A DNA stretch of 64,000 nucleotides from Flavobacterium sp. HSC-32F16 (GTDB lineage Bacteria > Bacteroidota > Bacteroidia > Flavobacteriales > Flavobacteriaceae), in assembly GCF_024171645.1 (NCBI RefSeq), contig NZ_JALKAC010000008.1, positions 124,001 to 188,000 on the forward strand, read 5' to 3'. The notes beneath the pieces are model-generated. The model did not search any database. It was not told the origin of the DNA and saw nothing but the letters and a program-made list of their open reading frames with translations. Positions 44,190 through 52,926 of the stretch are shown in pieces. Within the stretch, counting starts at the first letter, position 1; each line of letters starts with the position of its first letter. Made by a program: the position numbers and the translations under genes.

Positions 44190-46166
44190 CTAAAGTAAGC
44201 CTTCATCTACAAAGTTAGGTAAAGTTACTTTAAGTAATGGCTCAACTTCCATTGCTCTTTTTATGGCAAAAACGGCACCTTCATTTCGAGCCCAGCTTCT
44301 TCTTGAAATTCCGTTGTTAACATCCCAGAAAAGCATTGAAGCTAAACGCTTTGAAGCCTCTTTAGAACCATCAAGAACCATACCAAATCCACCGTTTATA
44401 ACCTCTCCCCAGCCAACGCCGCCACCATTATGAATGGATACCCATGTTGCTCCTCTGAAACTATCGCCAATTACGTTGTGAATTGCCATATCGGCTGTAA
44501 AACGAGATCCGTCGTAAATATTTGAAGTCTCTCTGTAAGGAGAATCAGTTCCCGAAACGTCATGATGATCGCGTCCTAAAACTACTGCACCAATTTCGCC
44601 TTTTGCAATCGCCTGGTTAAAAGCTTCAGCAATTTTGGTTCTTCCTTCAGCATCGGCATAAAGAATTCGTGCTTGAGAACCTACAACCAGTTTGTTTTCC
44701 TGCGCGCCTTTAATCCATTTAATGTTATCCTGCATTTGCTGCTGAATTTCATTTGGAGCGGTTTCTGCCATTTTTTCTAAAACTTCACAAGCAATTGCAT
44801 CTGTTTTTAATAAATCTTCTGGTTTTCCTGAAGTACAAACCCAGCGAAAAGGCCCAAATCCGTAATCGAAACACATTGGTCCCATAATATCCTGAACATA
44901 GCTAGGATATTTAAAATCGATATTATTTGCTGCCATTACATCTGCGCCGGCGCGTGAAGCTTCTAATAAAAAGGCATTTCCGTAATCGAAAAAGTAAGTT
45001 CCTTTTGCAGTATGTTTGTTAATGGCATCTGCATGACGACGCAACGTTTCCTGAACTTTTTGTTTGAATAATTCAGGATTTTCGGCCATCAAATCATTGG
45101 CATCTTCAAAAGAAATTCCAACAGGATAATAACCTCCTGCCCACGGATTATGAAGTGAAGTTTGATCTGAACCTAAATCAATTTTGATATTTTCCTGATC
45201 AAAACGTTCCCAAACATCAACTACATTTCCTAAATAAGCAATCGAAACGGTTTCTTTATTGGCTTTCGCCAAAGCTACTCTGGCAACCAATTCATCAGTA
45301 GAAGTCACCACTTCATTAATCCAGCCTTGTTCGTGACGAATTTTAGTGATTTTCGGATTTACTTCGGCGCAGACCGTAATACAGCCTGCAATATTTCCAG
45401 CTTTTGGCTGTGCGCCAGACATTCCGCCAAGTCCGGAAGTTACAAATAAATTGCCTTCTGGATTTTGTTTTATTTTTCTAAATCCGTTTAAAACGGTGAT
45501 TGTAGTTCCATGTACAATTCCCTGCGGACCAATATACATATAACTTCCCGCAGTCATTTGTCCGTATTGCGAAACTCCTAGCGCATTCATTTTCTCCCAA
45601 TCGTCAGGTTTAGAATAATTTGGTATAACCATTCCGTTGGTAACCACAACTCTTGGAGCTTCTTTATGAGAAGGGAATAGTCCCATCGGATGTCCAGAAT
45701 ACATCGTTAAAGTTTGCTCATCTGTCATTTCAGACAAATATTGCATCGTCAATAAATATTGTGCCCAGTTTTGAAAAACTGCCCCGTTTCCGCCATAGGT
45801 AATCAATTCATGCGGGTGCTGCGCCACAGCATAATCCAAATTATTTTGAATCATGTGCATAATGGCTTTTGCCTGCAATGATTTTCCTGGATATTCATCA
45901 ATCGGACGTGCGTACATTCTGTAATCTGGACGAAGACGGTACATATAGATACGTCCGTATTTTTCTAATTCTTCTGAAAATTCAGGAATTAATTCGGCAT
46001 GATGTTTTGGATCAAAATAACGCAATGCATTTTTTAAAGCCAGTTTTTTTTCTTCTGCCGAAAGAATTTCTTTTCGTTTCGGAGCATGATTAATAGCAGG
46101 ATCGTATGCTTGCTTTGGAGGCAATATAGATGGAATTCCTTGTTGTATTTGTTCTTTGAAAGTCAT
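44190..46166 (-). CDS. hutU: Urocanate hydratase
   Basis: Urocanase converts urocanate to imidazolone propionate in histidine degradation, with tightly bound NAD. The 658-residue protein has the family motifs TYGGNGAVFQNWAQYLLTMQ, MYSGHPMGLFPSHKEAPR, QMTAGSYMYIGPQGIVHGTT and CFDYGFGPFRWVCTSG; the catalytic-region Cys is in that last motif. It is about 100 residues longer than the classical enzyme, as is usual for Bacteroidota. No other hut gene is near, so the pathway genes must lie elsewhere. Confidence 0.95.
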   Translation of the reverse strand: MTFKEQIQQGIPSILPPKQAYDPAINHAPKRKEILSAEEKKLALKNALRYFDPKHHAELIPEFSEELEKYGRIYMYRLRPDYRMYARPIDEYPGKSLQAKAIMHMIQNNLDYAVAQHPHELITYGGNGAVFQNWAQYLLTMQYLSEMTDEQTLTMYSGHPMGLFPSHKEAPRVVVTNGMVIPNYSKPDDWEKMNALGVSQYGQMTAGSYMYIGPQGIVHGTTITVLNGFRKIKQNPEGNLFVTSGLGGMSGAQPKAGNIAGCITVCAEVNPKITKIRHEQGWINEVVTSTDELVARVALAKANKETVSIAYLGNVVDVWERFDQENIKIDLGSDQTSLHNPWAGGYYPVGISFEDANDLMAENPELFKQKVQETLRRHADAINKHTAKGTYFFDYGNAFLLEASRAGADVMAANNIDFKYPSYVQDIMGPMCFDYGFGPFRWVCTSGKPEDLLKTDAIACEVLEKMAETAPNEIQQQMQDNIKWIKGAQENKLVVGSQARILYADAEGRTKIAEAFNQAIAKGEIGAVVLGRDHHDVSGTDSPYRETSNIYDGSRFTADMAIHNVIGDSFRGATWVSIHNGGGVGWGEVINGGFGMVLDGSKEASKRLASMLFWDVNNGISRRSWARNEGAVFAIKRAMEVEPLLKVTLPNFVDEGLL

Positions 46167-46179
46167 TTTTTTTTAGAGA

Positions 46180-46211
46180 TGCTAAGTTGCTAAGGTTATA
46201 GGATGCTAAGA
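46180..46211. repeat. 8-bp periodic GCTAAG satellite
   Basis: GCTAAGTT GCTAAGGT TATAGGAT GCTAAGAT, four units of exactly 8 bp, end 14 bases before the hutU start codon. Same family as 6647, 23695 and 61708, in opposite orientation. Confidence 0.55.
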
Positions 46212-46257
46212 TATTTTAGTTAGATTAACAACAGATTAATTTTTTGTTCTTTAAATT

Positions 46258-46414
46258 ATGTCGCCCCGCTGGGGCTTATATGTGACAAATGTTTAAATGA
46301 TTTCTATAAATATGTCGCTCCCCTGGAGCTGATGAAACAAAGCCTTGGAAAGGCGAAATAGGTATAGAAAAACAAAAATCGCCTCAGTATAAAAGCTCCA
46401 GCGGAGCGAAATAT
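46258..46414. repeat. Three copies of a GCTCCAGCGGAGC-type repeat
   Basis: ATGTCGCCCCGCTGGGGCTT (46258), ATGTCGCTCCCCTGGAGCTG (46312) and, inverted, AAAAGCTCCAGCGGAGCGAA (46391) are copies of one short hairpin unit, two direct and one inverted. The spacer between hutU and the next gene (466 bp) has no gene. Confidence 0.55.
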
Positions 46415-46500
46415 TAGCCGACGTAATTGGAATTTAAAATTTGGAATTTATTTTAATTGTCACATTTTAAAATTGTCACATTTTCTAATTAAAAAACTAG

Positions 46501-46575
46501 GGATAACGGATATCCGACCTATGATAGGATTTGTGGATCGTAATCCTAAATTTTCTCGAACGAATATCCATGTAT
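46501..46575. other. Structured noncoding segment of unknown role
   Basis: Within 75 bases there are the palindrome CGGATATCCG (46507-46516), CCTAT G ATAGG (46518-46528), an overlapping stem AGGATT/AATCCT (46526-46547), and ATATCC (46563-46568), which can pair with the first palindrome. Overlapping stems allow alternative folds. GC content is above the flanks. The flanks contain repeated TTGTCACATTTT. It matches nothing I recognise; it could be a small RNA or a site on DNA. Confidence 0.3.
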
Positions 46576-46632
46576 AATTTTAGATTTTAGATTTCAGAAA
46601 TTATCTAATTGACTAATTATCTCATTCTCTAA

Positions 46633-47607
46633 TTAAGAATAAACCTCTTCGTTAACACAAAACGGCATTTTTTTGCCTTCAATAACAGCAATTACATTTT
46701 GCGCCGCACAAACGGCCATTCCGTTTCTGGCTTCGTATGTTGCTGAACCAATATGTGGTAAAACACAGCAATTAGGAATCGACAATAACGGATTATTTGG
46801 CTTCATTGGTTCTGGATTTGTAACATCGAGTCCCGAGCCCCAGATTATATTATTTGTTAATGCGCGAAATAAATCGTCTTCGTTATGAAATTTTCCTCTT
46901 GCGGTATTAATGAAAATCGAATTCGATTTCATTTTAGCGAAAGCATTTTTATTGAAAATTTCATTGTTCTCTTCGCTGTAATTAGCATGAATACTCAAAA
47001 CATCACTTTGAGAAAGTAAGGTTTCAAAATCAACTAATTTCGCATCCAATTCTTTTTCGGCAGCTGCATTTTGAGAACGATTATGATAAATAATATTCAT
47101 TCCGAAAGCAGCTTTGCATTTTTGCGCCATTTCAAAACCAATTCTTCCCAAACCGAAAATCCCTAAGGTTTTACCATAAAGTTCCTGTCCTAAATTGGCT
47201 AACGGATCAAAACTTCCCCAATCGTTGTTTAAAATCCTTTTATGATTGTAGAAAGATTTTCTCGCAACACTTTGCATTAATAAAAAAGCAGCATCAGAAG
47301 TGGCTCTGCTTAAAACATCTGGCGTATTTCCAACAGGAATTTTTCTGGTGTTTGCCGAAGCAATGTTTACAGAATCGAATCCGACAGAAAATAAAGCAAT
47401 CCCTTTTAAATTGGGACACTGCTGAAAAAAATCTTCATCTAAATTATTGGTTCCAACATTTAAAAGAACATCATTTTTCTGGCAGATTTCTATAAAATCC
47501 TCTCTTAATAATACATTCTCAGTTGGATTTATTGTTAAGTTGATTCCTTTTTCTTGAAGCAATAAAAGACCTGCTTCGGGTATATTTTTATTGATAAAAA
47601 CGTTCAT
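46633..47607 (-). CDS. D-isomer-specific 2-hydroxyacid dehydrogenase
   Basis: The 324-residue enzyme has the NAD(P)-binding motif GIFGLGRIGFEMA (about 148-160), the catalytic Arg in NTARGKFHNEDDL, a Glu and the catalytic His in VLPHIGSATYEAR. It is of the glyoxylate/hydroxypyruvate reductase-like group; substrate cannot be decided. A small DUF5522-type gene lies 11 nt upstream on the same strand, so the two are probably co-transcribed. Confidence 0.9.
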   Translation of the reverse strand: MNVFINKNIPEAGLLLLQEKGINLTINPTENVLLREDFIEICQKNDVLLNVGTNNLDEDFFQQCPNLKGIALFSVGFDSVNIASANTRKIPVGNTPDVLSRATSDAAFLLMQSVARKSFYNHKRILNNDWGSFDPLANLGQELYGKTLGIFGLGRIGFEMAQKCKAAFGMNIIYHNRSQNAAAEKELDAKLVDFETLLSQSDVLSIHANYSEENNEIFNKNAFAKMKSNSIFINTARGKFHNEDDLFRALTNNIIWGSGLDVTNPEPMKPNNPLLSIPNCCVLPHIGSATYEARNGMAVCAAQNVIAVIEGKKMPFCVNEEVYS

Positions 47608-47618
47608 TTTGTTGAGGT

Positions 47619-47798
47619 CTAATTTTTATTTATTCTTCCAGTTTTTTTATCATATCCGTACGGACAATGACGGCAGCCGCTTTTACAGCAATACCCTCTT
47701 TTTAAATGATGTTTTTCGGTAAAGCATTTGTAACCTTCGGGCGTATAGTAAAAATCTTCGCCTTCGATTAATTTATTTTCATTACTTTGCTCTTTCAT
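47619..47798 (-). CDS. DUF5522-type small Cys-rich protein, 59 aa
   Basis: The 59-residue protein begins MKEQSNENKLIEGEDFYYTP and contains KCFTEKHHLKRGYCC, then SGCRHCPYGYDKKTG. The four cysteines (C37, C38, C42, C45) with His30 and His44 look like a metal- or cluster-binding site. The pattern agrees with DUF5522, a short family of unknown function. It ends 11 nt before the 2-hydroxyacid dehydrogenase gene. Confidence 0.8.
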   Translation of the reverse strand: MKEQSNENKLIEGEDFYYTPEGYKCFTEKHHLKRGYCCKSGCRHCPYGYDKKTGRINKN

Positions 47799-47914
47799 AA
47801 ATCTGCTTCGCGTTCTATTTTAATAAGCTTTAAAATCAAAAATATAAATAATTGATTGTGTTTTTATTGAAATAGAACAATTTTATAGCTACAAATTTAT
47901 AAATTTTACAGCCA

Positions 47915-48256
47915 ATGTTTCTGATTGTTGCCAAATATTTAATTCCGAAAGGATATCGTGGAATGGCTGTATTTCCGTTTGTTTTGGTGAAATATGATTT
48001 GGACAAAACTAATGGCGTTTTCGTGAATCATGAAAAAATCCATTTGAGACAGCAGTTAGAACTTTTAATAATTCCGTTTTTTGTCTGGTATTTTTTAGAA
48101 TATTTAATTCGTTTGATTCAATATAAAAATGCAGGTTTAGCGTATCGAAATATTAGTTTTGAAAGAGAAGCTTACGATAAAGAATCGGATCTAAATTATT
48201 TAAAAAACCGATCTTTTTTTCAGTTTTTACATTTCATAAAAAGCAATAAGCATTAA
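47915..48256 (+). CDS. Small membrane protein with HExxH motif
   Basis: The 113-residue protein contains HEKIH (39-43) after a short beta segment, then a hydrophobic helix (about 50-68, LLIIPFFVWYFLEYLIRLI) and AYRNISFEREAYDKE (76-90). HExxH followed at this distance by a Glu-rich FEREAYD resembles a minimal zinc-peptidase (gluzincin-like) site, with E83 or E85 as a third ligand. I recall the short family as conserved in Bacteroidota but know no function. No signal peptide. The activity is inferred from the motif only. Confidence 0.65.
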   Translation: MFLIVAKYLIPKGYRGMAVFPFVLVKYDLDKTNGVFVNHEKIHLRQQLELLIIPFFVWYFLEYLIRLIQYKNAGLAYRNISFEREAYDKESDLNYLKNRSFFQFLHFIKSNKH

Positions 48257-48316
48257 AGGTATTAAGACAAAGATTATCACTTTTGACTTTCGACTTTTGA
48301 CTTTCAACTATTAAAA

Positions 48317-49225
48317 ATGAATCCAGTTTTCAATCAAAATATAAATATTCAGTTTCCGAATGCTATCTCTTTGACAATAAAGCGTGAAGATCTAATTCAC
48401 CCGTTTGTCTCTGGAAATAAATTTCGAAAATTAAAATACAATTTACTTCAGGCGAAAGCCGAAAACCAAGACACTTTACTGACTTTTGGCGGTGCTTTTT
48501 CGAATCATATTGCGGCTGTGGCGTATGCGGGAAAAGAACAAGGTTTAAAAACTATTGGAATCATTCGTGGAGACGAACTTCAAGATAAAATTGAAGAAAA
48601 TCCAACTTTGAAATTTGCTCAGGAAAACGGAATGCAATTTGAATTTGTTTCGAGAGAAGAGTATCGTTTAAAGAATGAAACTTCATTTATAGAAAAGCTG
48701 AAAGAAAAGTTCGGCGATTTTTATTTAGTTCCAGAAGGCGGTACAAACGAACTCGCGGTAAAAGGCTGTGAAGAGATTTTAACTGATGAAGATTCGGTTT
48801 TTAATTATGTTTGCTGCGCTGTTGGAACGGGCGGCACCATTTCGGGATTAATCAATAGTGCATTGCCAAATCAGAAAATTTTGGGCTTTCCAGCGTTAAA
48901 AGGTGACTTTTTAACCGATGAAATTCGTATTTTTGCCAAAAAAGATAACTGGAATTTAATTTCTGACTATCATTTTGGAGGTTATGGCAAGATAAATTTA
49001 GAATTAATCGAATTTATAAATGCTTTTTTTGAAGAAAAAAAAGTGCCCTTAGATCCAATTTATACAGGAAAGATGGTTTTTGGCGTTATAGATTTAATCA
49101 GCAAAAATTATTTTCCTGCCCATTCAAAAATTTTACTCATTCACACTGGCGGATTACAGGGAATTGAAGGGATGAATATAAAATTGAAGCAGAAGAAATT
49201 ACCAATACTCAACACCAATGATTAA
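48317..49225 (+). CDS. ACC deaminase/D-cysteine desulfhydrase family PLP enzyme
   Basis: The 302-residue fold-type II PLP enzyme has the lysine motif in HPFVSGNKFRKLKYN (K36), the loop GGAFSNHIAAVAYAG (about 59-73), and CCAVGTGGTISGL with the phosphate-binding glycines. Members cleave 1-aminocyclopropane-1-carboxylate or D-cysteine; the latter is more usual in non-plant-associated bacteria. Its last 8 nt overlap the start of the glucosaminidase gene, so the two are one transcript. Confidence 0.88.
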   Translation: MNPVFNQNINIQFPNAISLTIKREDLIHPFVSGNKFRKLKYNLLQAKAENQDTLLTFGGAFSNHIAAVAYAGKEQGLKTIGIIRGDELQDKIEENPTLKFAQENGMQFEFVSREEYRLKNETSFIEKLKEKFGDFYLVPEGGTNELAVKGCEEILTDEDSVFNYVCCAVGTGGTISGLINSALPNQKILGFPALKGDFLTDEIRIFAKKDNWNLISDYHFGGYGKINLELIEFINAFFEEKKVPLDPIYTGKMVFGVIDLISKNYFPAHSKILLIHTGGLQGIEGMNIKLKQKKLPILNTND

Positions 49226-50114
49226 AAAAATTGTATTGCTCTTTACAGTTATAGTTTTGGCAAGTTGTTCGTCAAGCAAACCTGCTATCGCAACGACCAA
49301 AAAAGCGGCTGTGCACCAAACAAGAACTGCAGCTGCTAAAAAGCCTGTTTATTCTAAACCTACAGCTAAATATCCTTCTACCAATAATACAACTGAGGTT
49401 ATTCAATCTACTTCAAAAACAGTTGTAACTACCGATTTAATCAATAATTATGTTTTGCAGTATAAAGATATTGCAATGGGAAACATGAAAACTTATGGTA
49501 TTCCAGCGAGCATTATTTTAGCGCAGGGAATTCTGGAATCGGGAGCGGGAAGAGGAGATTTAGCGCTTGAAGCCAATAATCATTTTGGAATAAAATGCCA
49601 TAAAGACTGGCTGGGAGAAAGTGTTCGCCACGATGATGACTCGGCTCAGGAATGCTTTAGAAAATACCCTCAAGCTTCAGAATCATATAAAGATCATGCT
49701 TTGTTTTTAGTTGGTAAAAAAAGATATGAAACTTTATTTACTTACGAAAAAGACGATTATAAATCTTGGGCAAAAGGTTTAAGAGCTGCAGGTTATGCCA
49801 CAGATCCAAAATATCCAGATAAATTAATTAGTTATATTGAACGTTACAATCTGCATCAATATGATTGTCAGGTTACAGGAAGAAACTATGTGCCAATAAA
49901 TACATCGGCTCCAACGAGGAGTTCTTCTTCAGTTGCCAATTCCGATCCAAAGATCAACATGAATTCATACGATCCAAATTCATATGAAGTTCAAAAAGGA
50001 GATACACTGTATTCCATTTCGAAAAAATTCAATTTATTAGTTGAAGATTTAAAGCAGAAAAATAATTTAACTGATAATGCCATTTCAATTGGACAGAGGT
50101 TAAAGGTAAAGTAA
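49218..50114 (+). CDS. Glucosaminidase lipoprotein with LysM domain
   Basis: The 298-residue protein has a lipoprotein signal (lipobox LASC, Cys17), an Ala/Lys/Thr-rich linker, a GH73 glucosaminidase domain (about 85-215) with SIILAQGILESGAGRGDLA, whose Glu is the expected catalytic acid, NNHFGIKCH and a C-terminal LysM (about 253-298, YEVQKGDTLYSISKKFN). It hydrolyses glycan strands of peptidoglycan in the periplasm and is tethered to the outer membrane. It overlaps the preceding PLP enzyme gene; hemL follows after 106 nt. Confidence 0.93.
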   Translation: MIKKIVLLFTVIVLASCSSSKPAIATTKKAAVHQTRTAAAKKPVYSKPTAKYPSTNNTTEVIQSTSKTVVTTDLINNYVLQYKDIAMGNMKTYGIPASIILAQGILESGAGRGDLALEANNHFGIKCHKDWLGESVRHDDDSAQECFRKYPQASESYKDHALFLVGKKRYETLFTYEKDDYKSWAKGLRAAGYATDPKYPDKLISYIERYNLHQYDCQVTGRNYVPINTSAPTRSSSSVANSDPKINMNSYDPNSYEVQKGDTLYSISKKFNLLVEDLKQKNNLTDNAISIGQRLKVK

Positions 50115-50220
50115 TTTTTAATCGCAGTCTCAGTGGCAGTTTTCAGTTTGAGATAATCTAAAATCCAAAATAAGTTTTCAGTTTAAATTTATAATCTGAA
50201 CTCAAAAATCTAAAATAAGA

Positions 50221-51507
50221 ATGTTATATAAAAGAAGTAGTCAGCTTTTTGCTGCAGCAGAAAAAGTAATTCCGGGAGGAGTAAATTCACCAGTAAGAGC
50301 ATTTAAAGCTGTTGGCGGAACTCCAATTTTTGTAAAAAGTGCCAAAGGTGCTTATTTATATGATGAAGATGGAAACAAATTAATAGATTACATCAACTCT
50401 TGGGGGCCAATGGTTTTGGGTCACGCTTATCAGCCGGTTGTTGATGCGGTAATCGAAAAAGCAAAACTGGGAACTTCATTTGGAATGCCGACAGAATTGG
50501 AAACAGAAATCGCAGCTTTGGCCGTTTCTATGGTTCCGAATATTGATAAAATTCGTTTTGTAAATTCAGGTACAGAAGCTTGTATGAGCGCGATTCGTCT
50601 GGCTCGCGGATTTACAAAAAGAGATAAAATTGTAAAATTTGCAGGTTGTTACCATGGACATTCTGATTCATTTTTGATTCAGGCGGGAAGCGGTGCGGTG
50701 ACTTTTGGTTCGCCAAATAGTCCCGGTGTTACAGAAGGAACTGCAAAAGATACTTTGTTAGCGAAATACAATGATTTAGAGAATGTAAAAACTTTAATCG
50801 AAGCTAATAAAGGAGAAATTGCTGCGATTATTATTGAAGCAGTTGCGGGAAATATGGGATGTATTCCGCCTGCAAAAGGTTTTCTTGAAGGTTTAAGAGA
50901 ATTATGTACTGCAAACGGAATTTTACTGATTTTTGATGAGGTAATGACAGGTTTCCGTTTGGCTCGCGGAGGAGTTCAGGAATTGTATAATATCAATGCT
51001 GATATTGTAACTTTTGGAAAAGTAATTGGCGGAGGGCTTCCAGTTGGAGCTTTTGCTGCTCGTGAAGAAATTATGAATCATTTAGCGCCGCTTGGACCAG
51101 TTTATCAGGCAGGAACATTATCTGGAAATCCGTTGGCGATGGCTGCAGGATTAGCTATGTTGAAAGCATTAGATAATGATCGTGAAATTTTTACTCGTTT
51201 AGAAGAAAAAACAGCTTATTTAGAAGCAGGAATTGACAGAGTTTTAAAAGCTAATAATGTTGTTTTTACCATTAATAGAGTAGGTTCTATGATTTCGGTT
51301 CACTTTGATGCAAATCCAGTTACCGATTTCCAGACTGCTGCAAAAGGAGATAACGAAACGTTTAAGAAGTTCTTCCACGGATTACTGCAAGAAGGAGTTT
51401 ATATTGCACCATCTGCATACGAAACTTGGTTTATTACAGATGCTTTAACGTATGAAGATTTAGACTTTACTATTAATGCCATCGACAAGGTTTCGAAAAT
51501 ATTTTAA
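50221..51507 (+). CDS. hemL: Glutamate-1-semialdehyde 2,1-aminomutase
   Basis: HemL makes 5-aminolevulinate from glutamate-1-semialdehyde, the C5 route to haem, with PLP as cofactor. The 428 residues include VIPGGVNSPVRAF, FVNSGTEACMSAIRLARG, CYHGHSD, LLIFDEVMTGFR and FGKVIGGGLPVGAFA with PLP lysine K267. No insertion or truncation. The stop codon is inside the long palindromic terminator at 51501-51553. Confidence 0.96.
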   Translation: MLYKRSSQLFAAAEKVIPGGVNSPVRAFKAVGGTPIFVKSAKGAYLYDEDGNKLIDYINSWGPMVLGHAYQPVVDAVIEKAKLGTSFGMPTELETEIAALAVSMVPNIDKIRFVNSGTEACMSAIRLARGFTKRDKIVKFAGCYHGHSDSFLIQAGSGAVTFGSPNSPGVTEGTAKDTLLAKYNDLENVKTLIEANKGEIAAIIIEAVAGNMGCIPPAKGFLEGLRELCTANGILLIFDEVMTGFRLARGGVQELYNINADIVTFGKVIGGGLPVGAFAAREEIMNHLAPLGPVYQAGTLSGNPLAMAAGLAMLKALDNDREIFTRLEEKTAYLEAGIDRVLKANNVVFTINRVGSMISVHFDANPVTDFQTAAKGDNETFKKFFHGLLQEGVYIAPSAYETWFITDALTYEDLDFTINAIDKVSKIF

Positions 51508-51553
51508 TCAAAAAAAAAGAGGCTTTTAAAGCCTCTTTTTTTTTGATTAAAAT
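51501..51553. terminator. Palindromic bidirectional terminator containing both stop codons
   Basis: Two perfect 26-bp arms (51501-51526 and 51528-51553) around a single T contain GAGGCTTT/AAAGCCTC flanked by nine A and nine T and by TAATCA/TGATTA. The hemL stop codon (51505-51507) lies in the left arm; the first base of the stop of the convergent gene (51553-51555) closes the right arm. A typical core extended by coding ends. Confidence 0.92.
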
Positions 51554-52296
51554 TATTGTTTTTTGTCTTTTTTATGTTGTTTCATTTTGTCTTTGTGTTC
51601 TTTTTTAATGGCAGTCCATTTTTTATATTGATCAGCATTCAAAATAGATTTCATTTTAGCATCAGCAGCTTTGTGATCTTCTTCCATTTGTTTTTTCATG
51701 GCTTTTTTATCAGCTTCAGTTGGCTGTACACCAGAATCTCTTCTGCTTTTTTTCAGCATGGCCATTTTTGTACTTCTGTCAGATAAAAGTTCGCTGACTT
51801 GTTTTTGCTGATCGGAATTCAAATTTAAATCAGTCGTTAATTTTTGCAAATGTTCCTGATCACGTTCTTGTGGTGTTTTGTGATCTTTATGTCCGCCTTT
51901 TCCTCGATGATCTTTATGTTCTTTTTTAAGAGCCGTCCATTTTGTGTATTGATCAGTGTTTAAAATAGCTTTCATTTTAGTATCGTTGGCTTCTTTGTCA
52001 GCTTTCATTTGTTTTTTGAAAGCTTCTCTTTCAACATCAGTAGGTTTTGTTTTACTGTCCTTTCTTACTTCTCTAAACTTTTCTGCTTTCGCATTTCTTT
52101 CAGCCAAAAGTTGTTTCACTTGTTCCTGCTGTTTTTTATCTAAATTCAAATCAGAAGTTAATTTTTGCAAATGTTTCTCACTGCGCTGTTCCGGAGTTAA
52201 TTTTTCTCTTTGATCGCGTGTGGGTTTCTGATTGATGTCTTGCGCAAAACTTACTATTCCAACGAATAATAAAGCAGCAATAAATAATTTTTTCAT
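51553..52296 (-). CDS. Exported charged helical protein with internal duplication
   Basis: The 247-residue protein has a signal peptide (MKKLFIAALLFVGIVSFAQ) and two homologous halves: about 33-130 (QRSEKHLQKLTSDLNLDKKQ ... DTKMKAILNTDQYTKW) and about 144-235 (DQEHLQKLTTDLNLNSDQQK ... DAKMKSILNADQYKKW). Each half is three or four Lys/Glu-rich helices, reminiscent of the periplasmic Spy/CpxP LTxxQ type (LTSDLNL, LTPEQR). A one-unit paralogue is at 52927-53367. A stress or metal-related role is possible by analogy but unproved. Confidence 0.78.
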   Translation of the reverse strand: MKKLFIAALLFVGIVSFAQDINQKPTRDQREKLTPEQRSEKHLQKLTSDLNLDKKQQEQVKQLLAERNAKAEKFREVRKDSKTKPTDVEREAFKKQMKADKEANDTKMKAILNTDQYTKWTALKKEHKDHRGKGGHKDHKTPQERDQEHLQKLTTDLNLNSDQQKQVSELLSDRSTKMAMLKKSRRDSGVQPTEADKKAMKKQMEEDHKAADAKMKSILNADQYKKWTAIKKEHKDKMKQHKKDKKQ

Positions 52297-52503
52297 TTTT
52301 CGTCTTTTTTAAAGGTTTATAGCAATTAGACTTCTACAGGTTTATTAAGTTTAATTTGATTTTCAGGTTTATCTTTTATTTAACAATTAATCTTAAAATT
52401 CAGTTTTAAGATTTAAGACTTGATGTTCTTGCTAATTAATATACCTAATTGTATTTTTTATTTAAGTAATTGCCTAGCTTTGAAAGCTTGATATATAGGG
52501 TTT

Positions 52504-52887
52504 ATGAGGTTAAGAAAGATAACAATAAATGAAAATATTTATTTGTATAAAATACAGGGAGAAGTAAATCCTGTAACAAAAAACAGTGTGTTATCAATAA
52601 AAATATTTTTAAATGATTACAAGCTGACTCCTTTATTGCTAAATTTTCATACTTGGGATGATCCTATAATTGGTTTTCCATTGAATCATGGTTTTCCGCT
52701 TTTTAATTCCTTTACAGATACAGAAGAAAAAGTTAATCTTAACAGGCCAAAATATATCAGAGAATGTGTTTTGTACGGTGAAAAAAAAGGCTGGAACGGT
52801 AAAAACAAACTAGAACCGCTCGATGGTTTAAAAATGTTGAAAGATTTAGGATATGATATTTCTGTTCTTCTTCCTAAAATAGAATAA
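52504..52887 (+). CDS. Protein of unknown function, 127 aa
   Basis: I do not recognise this protein. It has no signal peptide; the sequence looks like an alpha/beta cytoplasmic domain: MRLRKITINENIYLYKIQGE, NSVLSIKIFLNDYKLTPLLLNF and a helix-rich end, LDGLKMLKDLGYDISVLLPKIE. It is inserted, in opposite orientation, between two paralogous exported genes, so it may have arrived after their duplication. It has its own terminator. Confidence 0.6.
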   Translation: MRLRKITINENIYLYKIQGEVNPVTKNSVLSIKIFLNDYKLTPLLLNFHTWDDPIIGFPLNHGFPLFNSFTDTEEKVNLNRPKYIRECVLYGEKKGWNGKNKLEPLDGLKMLKDLGYDISVLLPKIE

Positions 52888-52915
52888 AAAAAGAGGCTTG
52901 AACGGCCTCTTTTTT
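52886..52915. terminator. Terminator between convergent genes
   Basis: AAAAAGAGGC, a 7-nt loop and GCCTCTTTTT form a 10-bp stem with A and T flanks; the core GAGGC/GCCTC is the same as in the hemL terminator. Confidence 0.85.
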
Positions 52916-52926
52916 GTAAACTAAAA

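Noticed and set aside
44190..46166. Suspected fusion in the long urocanate hydratase
   Set aside because: The extra length is typical for Bacteroidota enzymes and all core motifs are in order.
49218..49225. Apparent gene fusion between the PLP enzyme and the glucosaminidase
   Set aside because: Frames differ and the second protein has its own lipoprotein signal; this is an 8-nt operon overlap.
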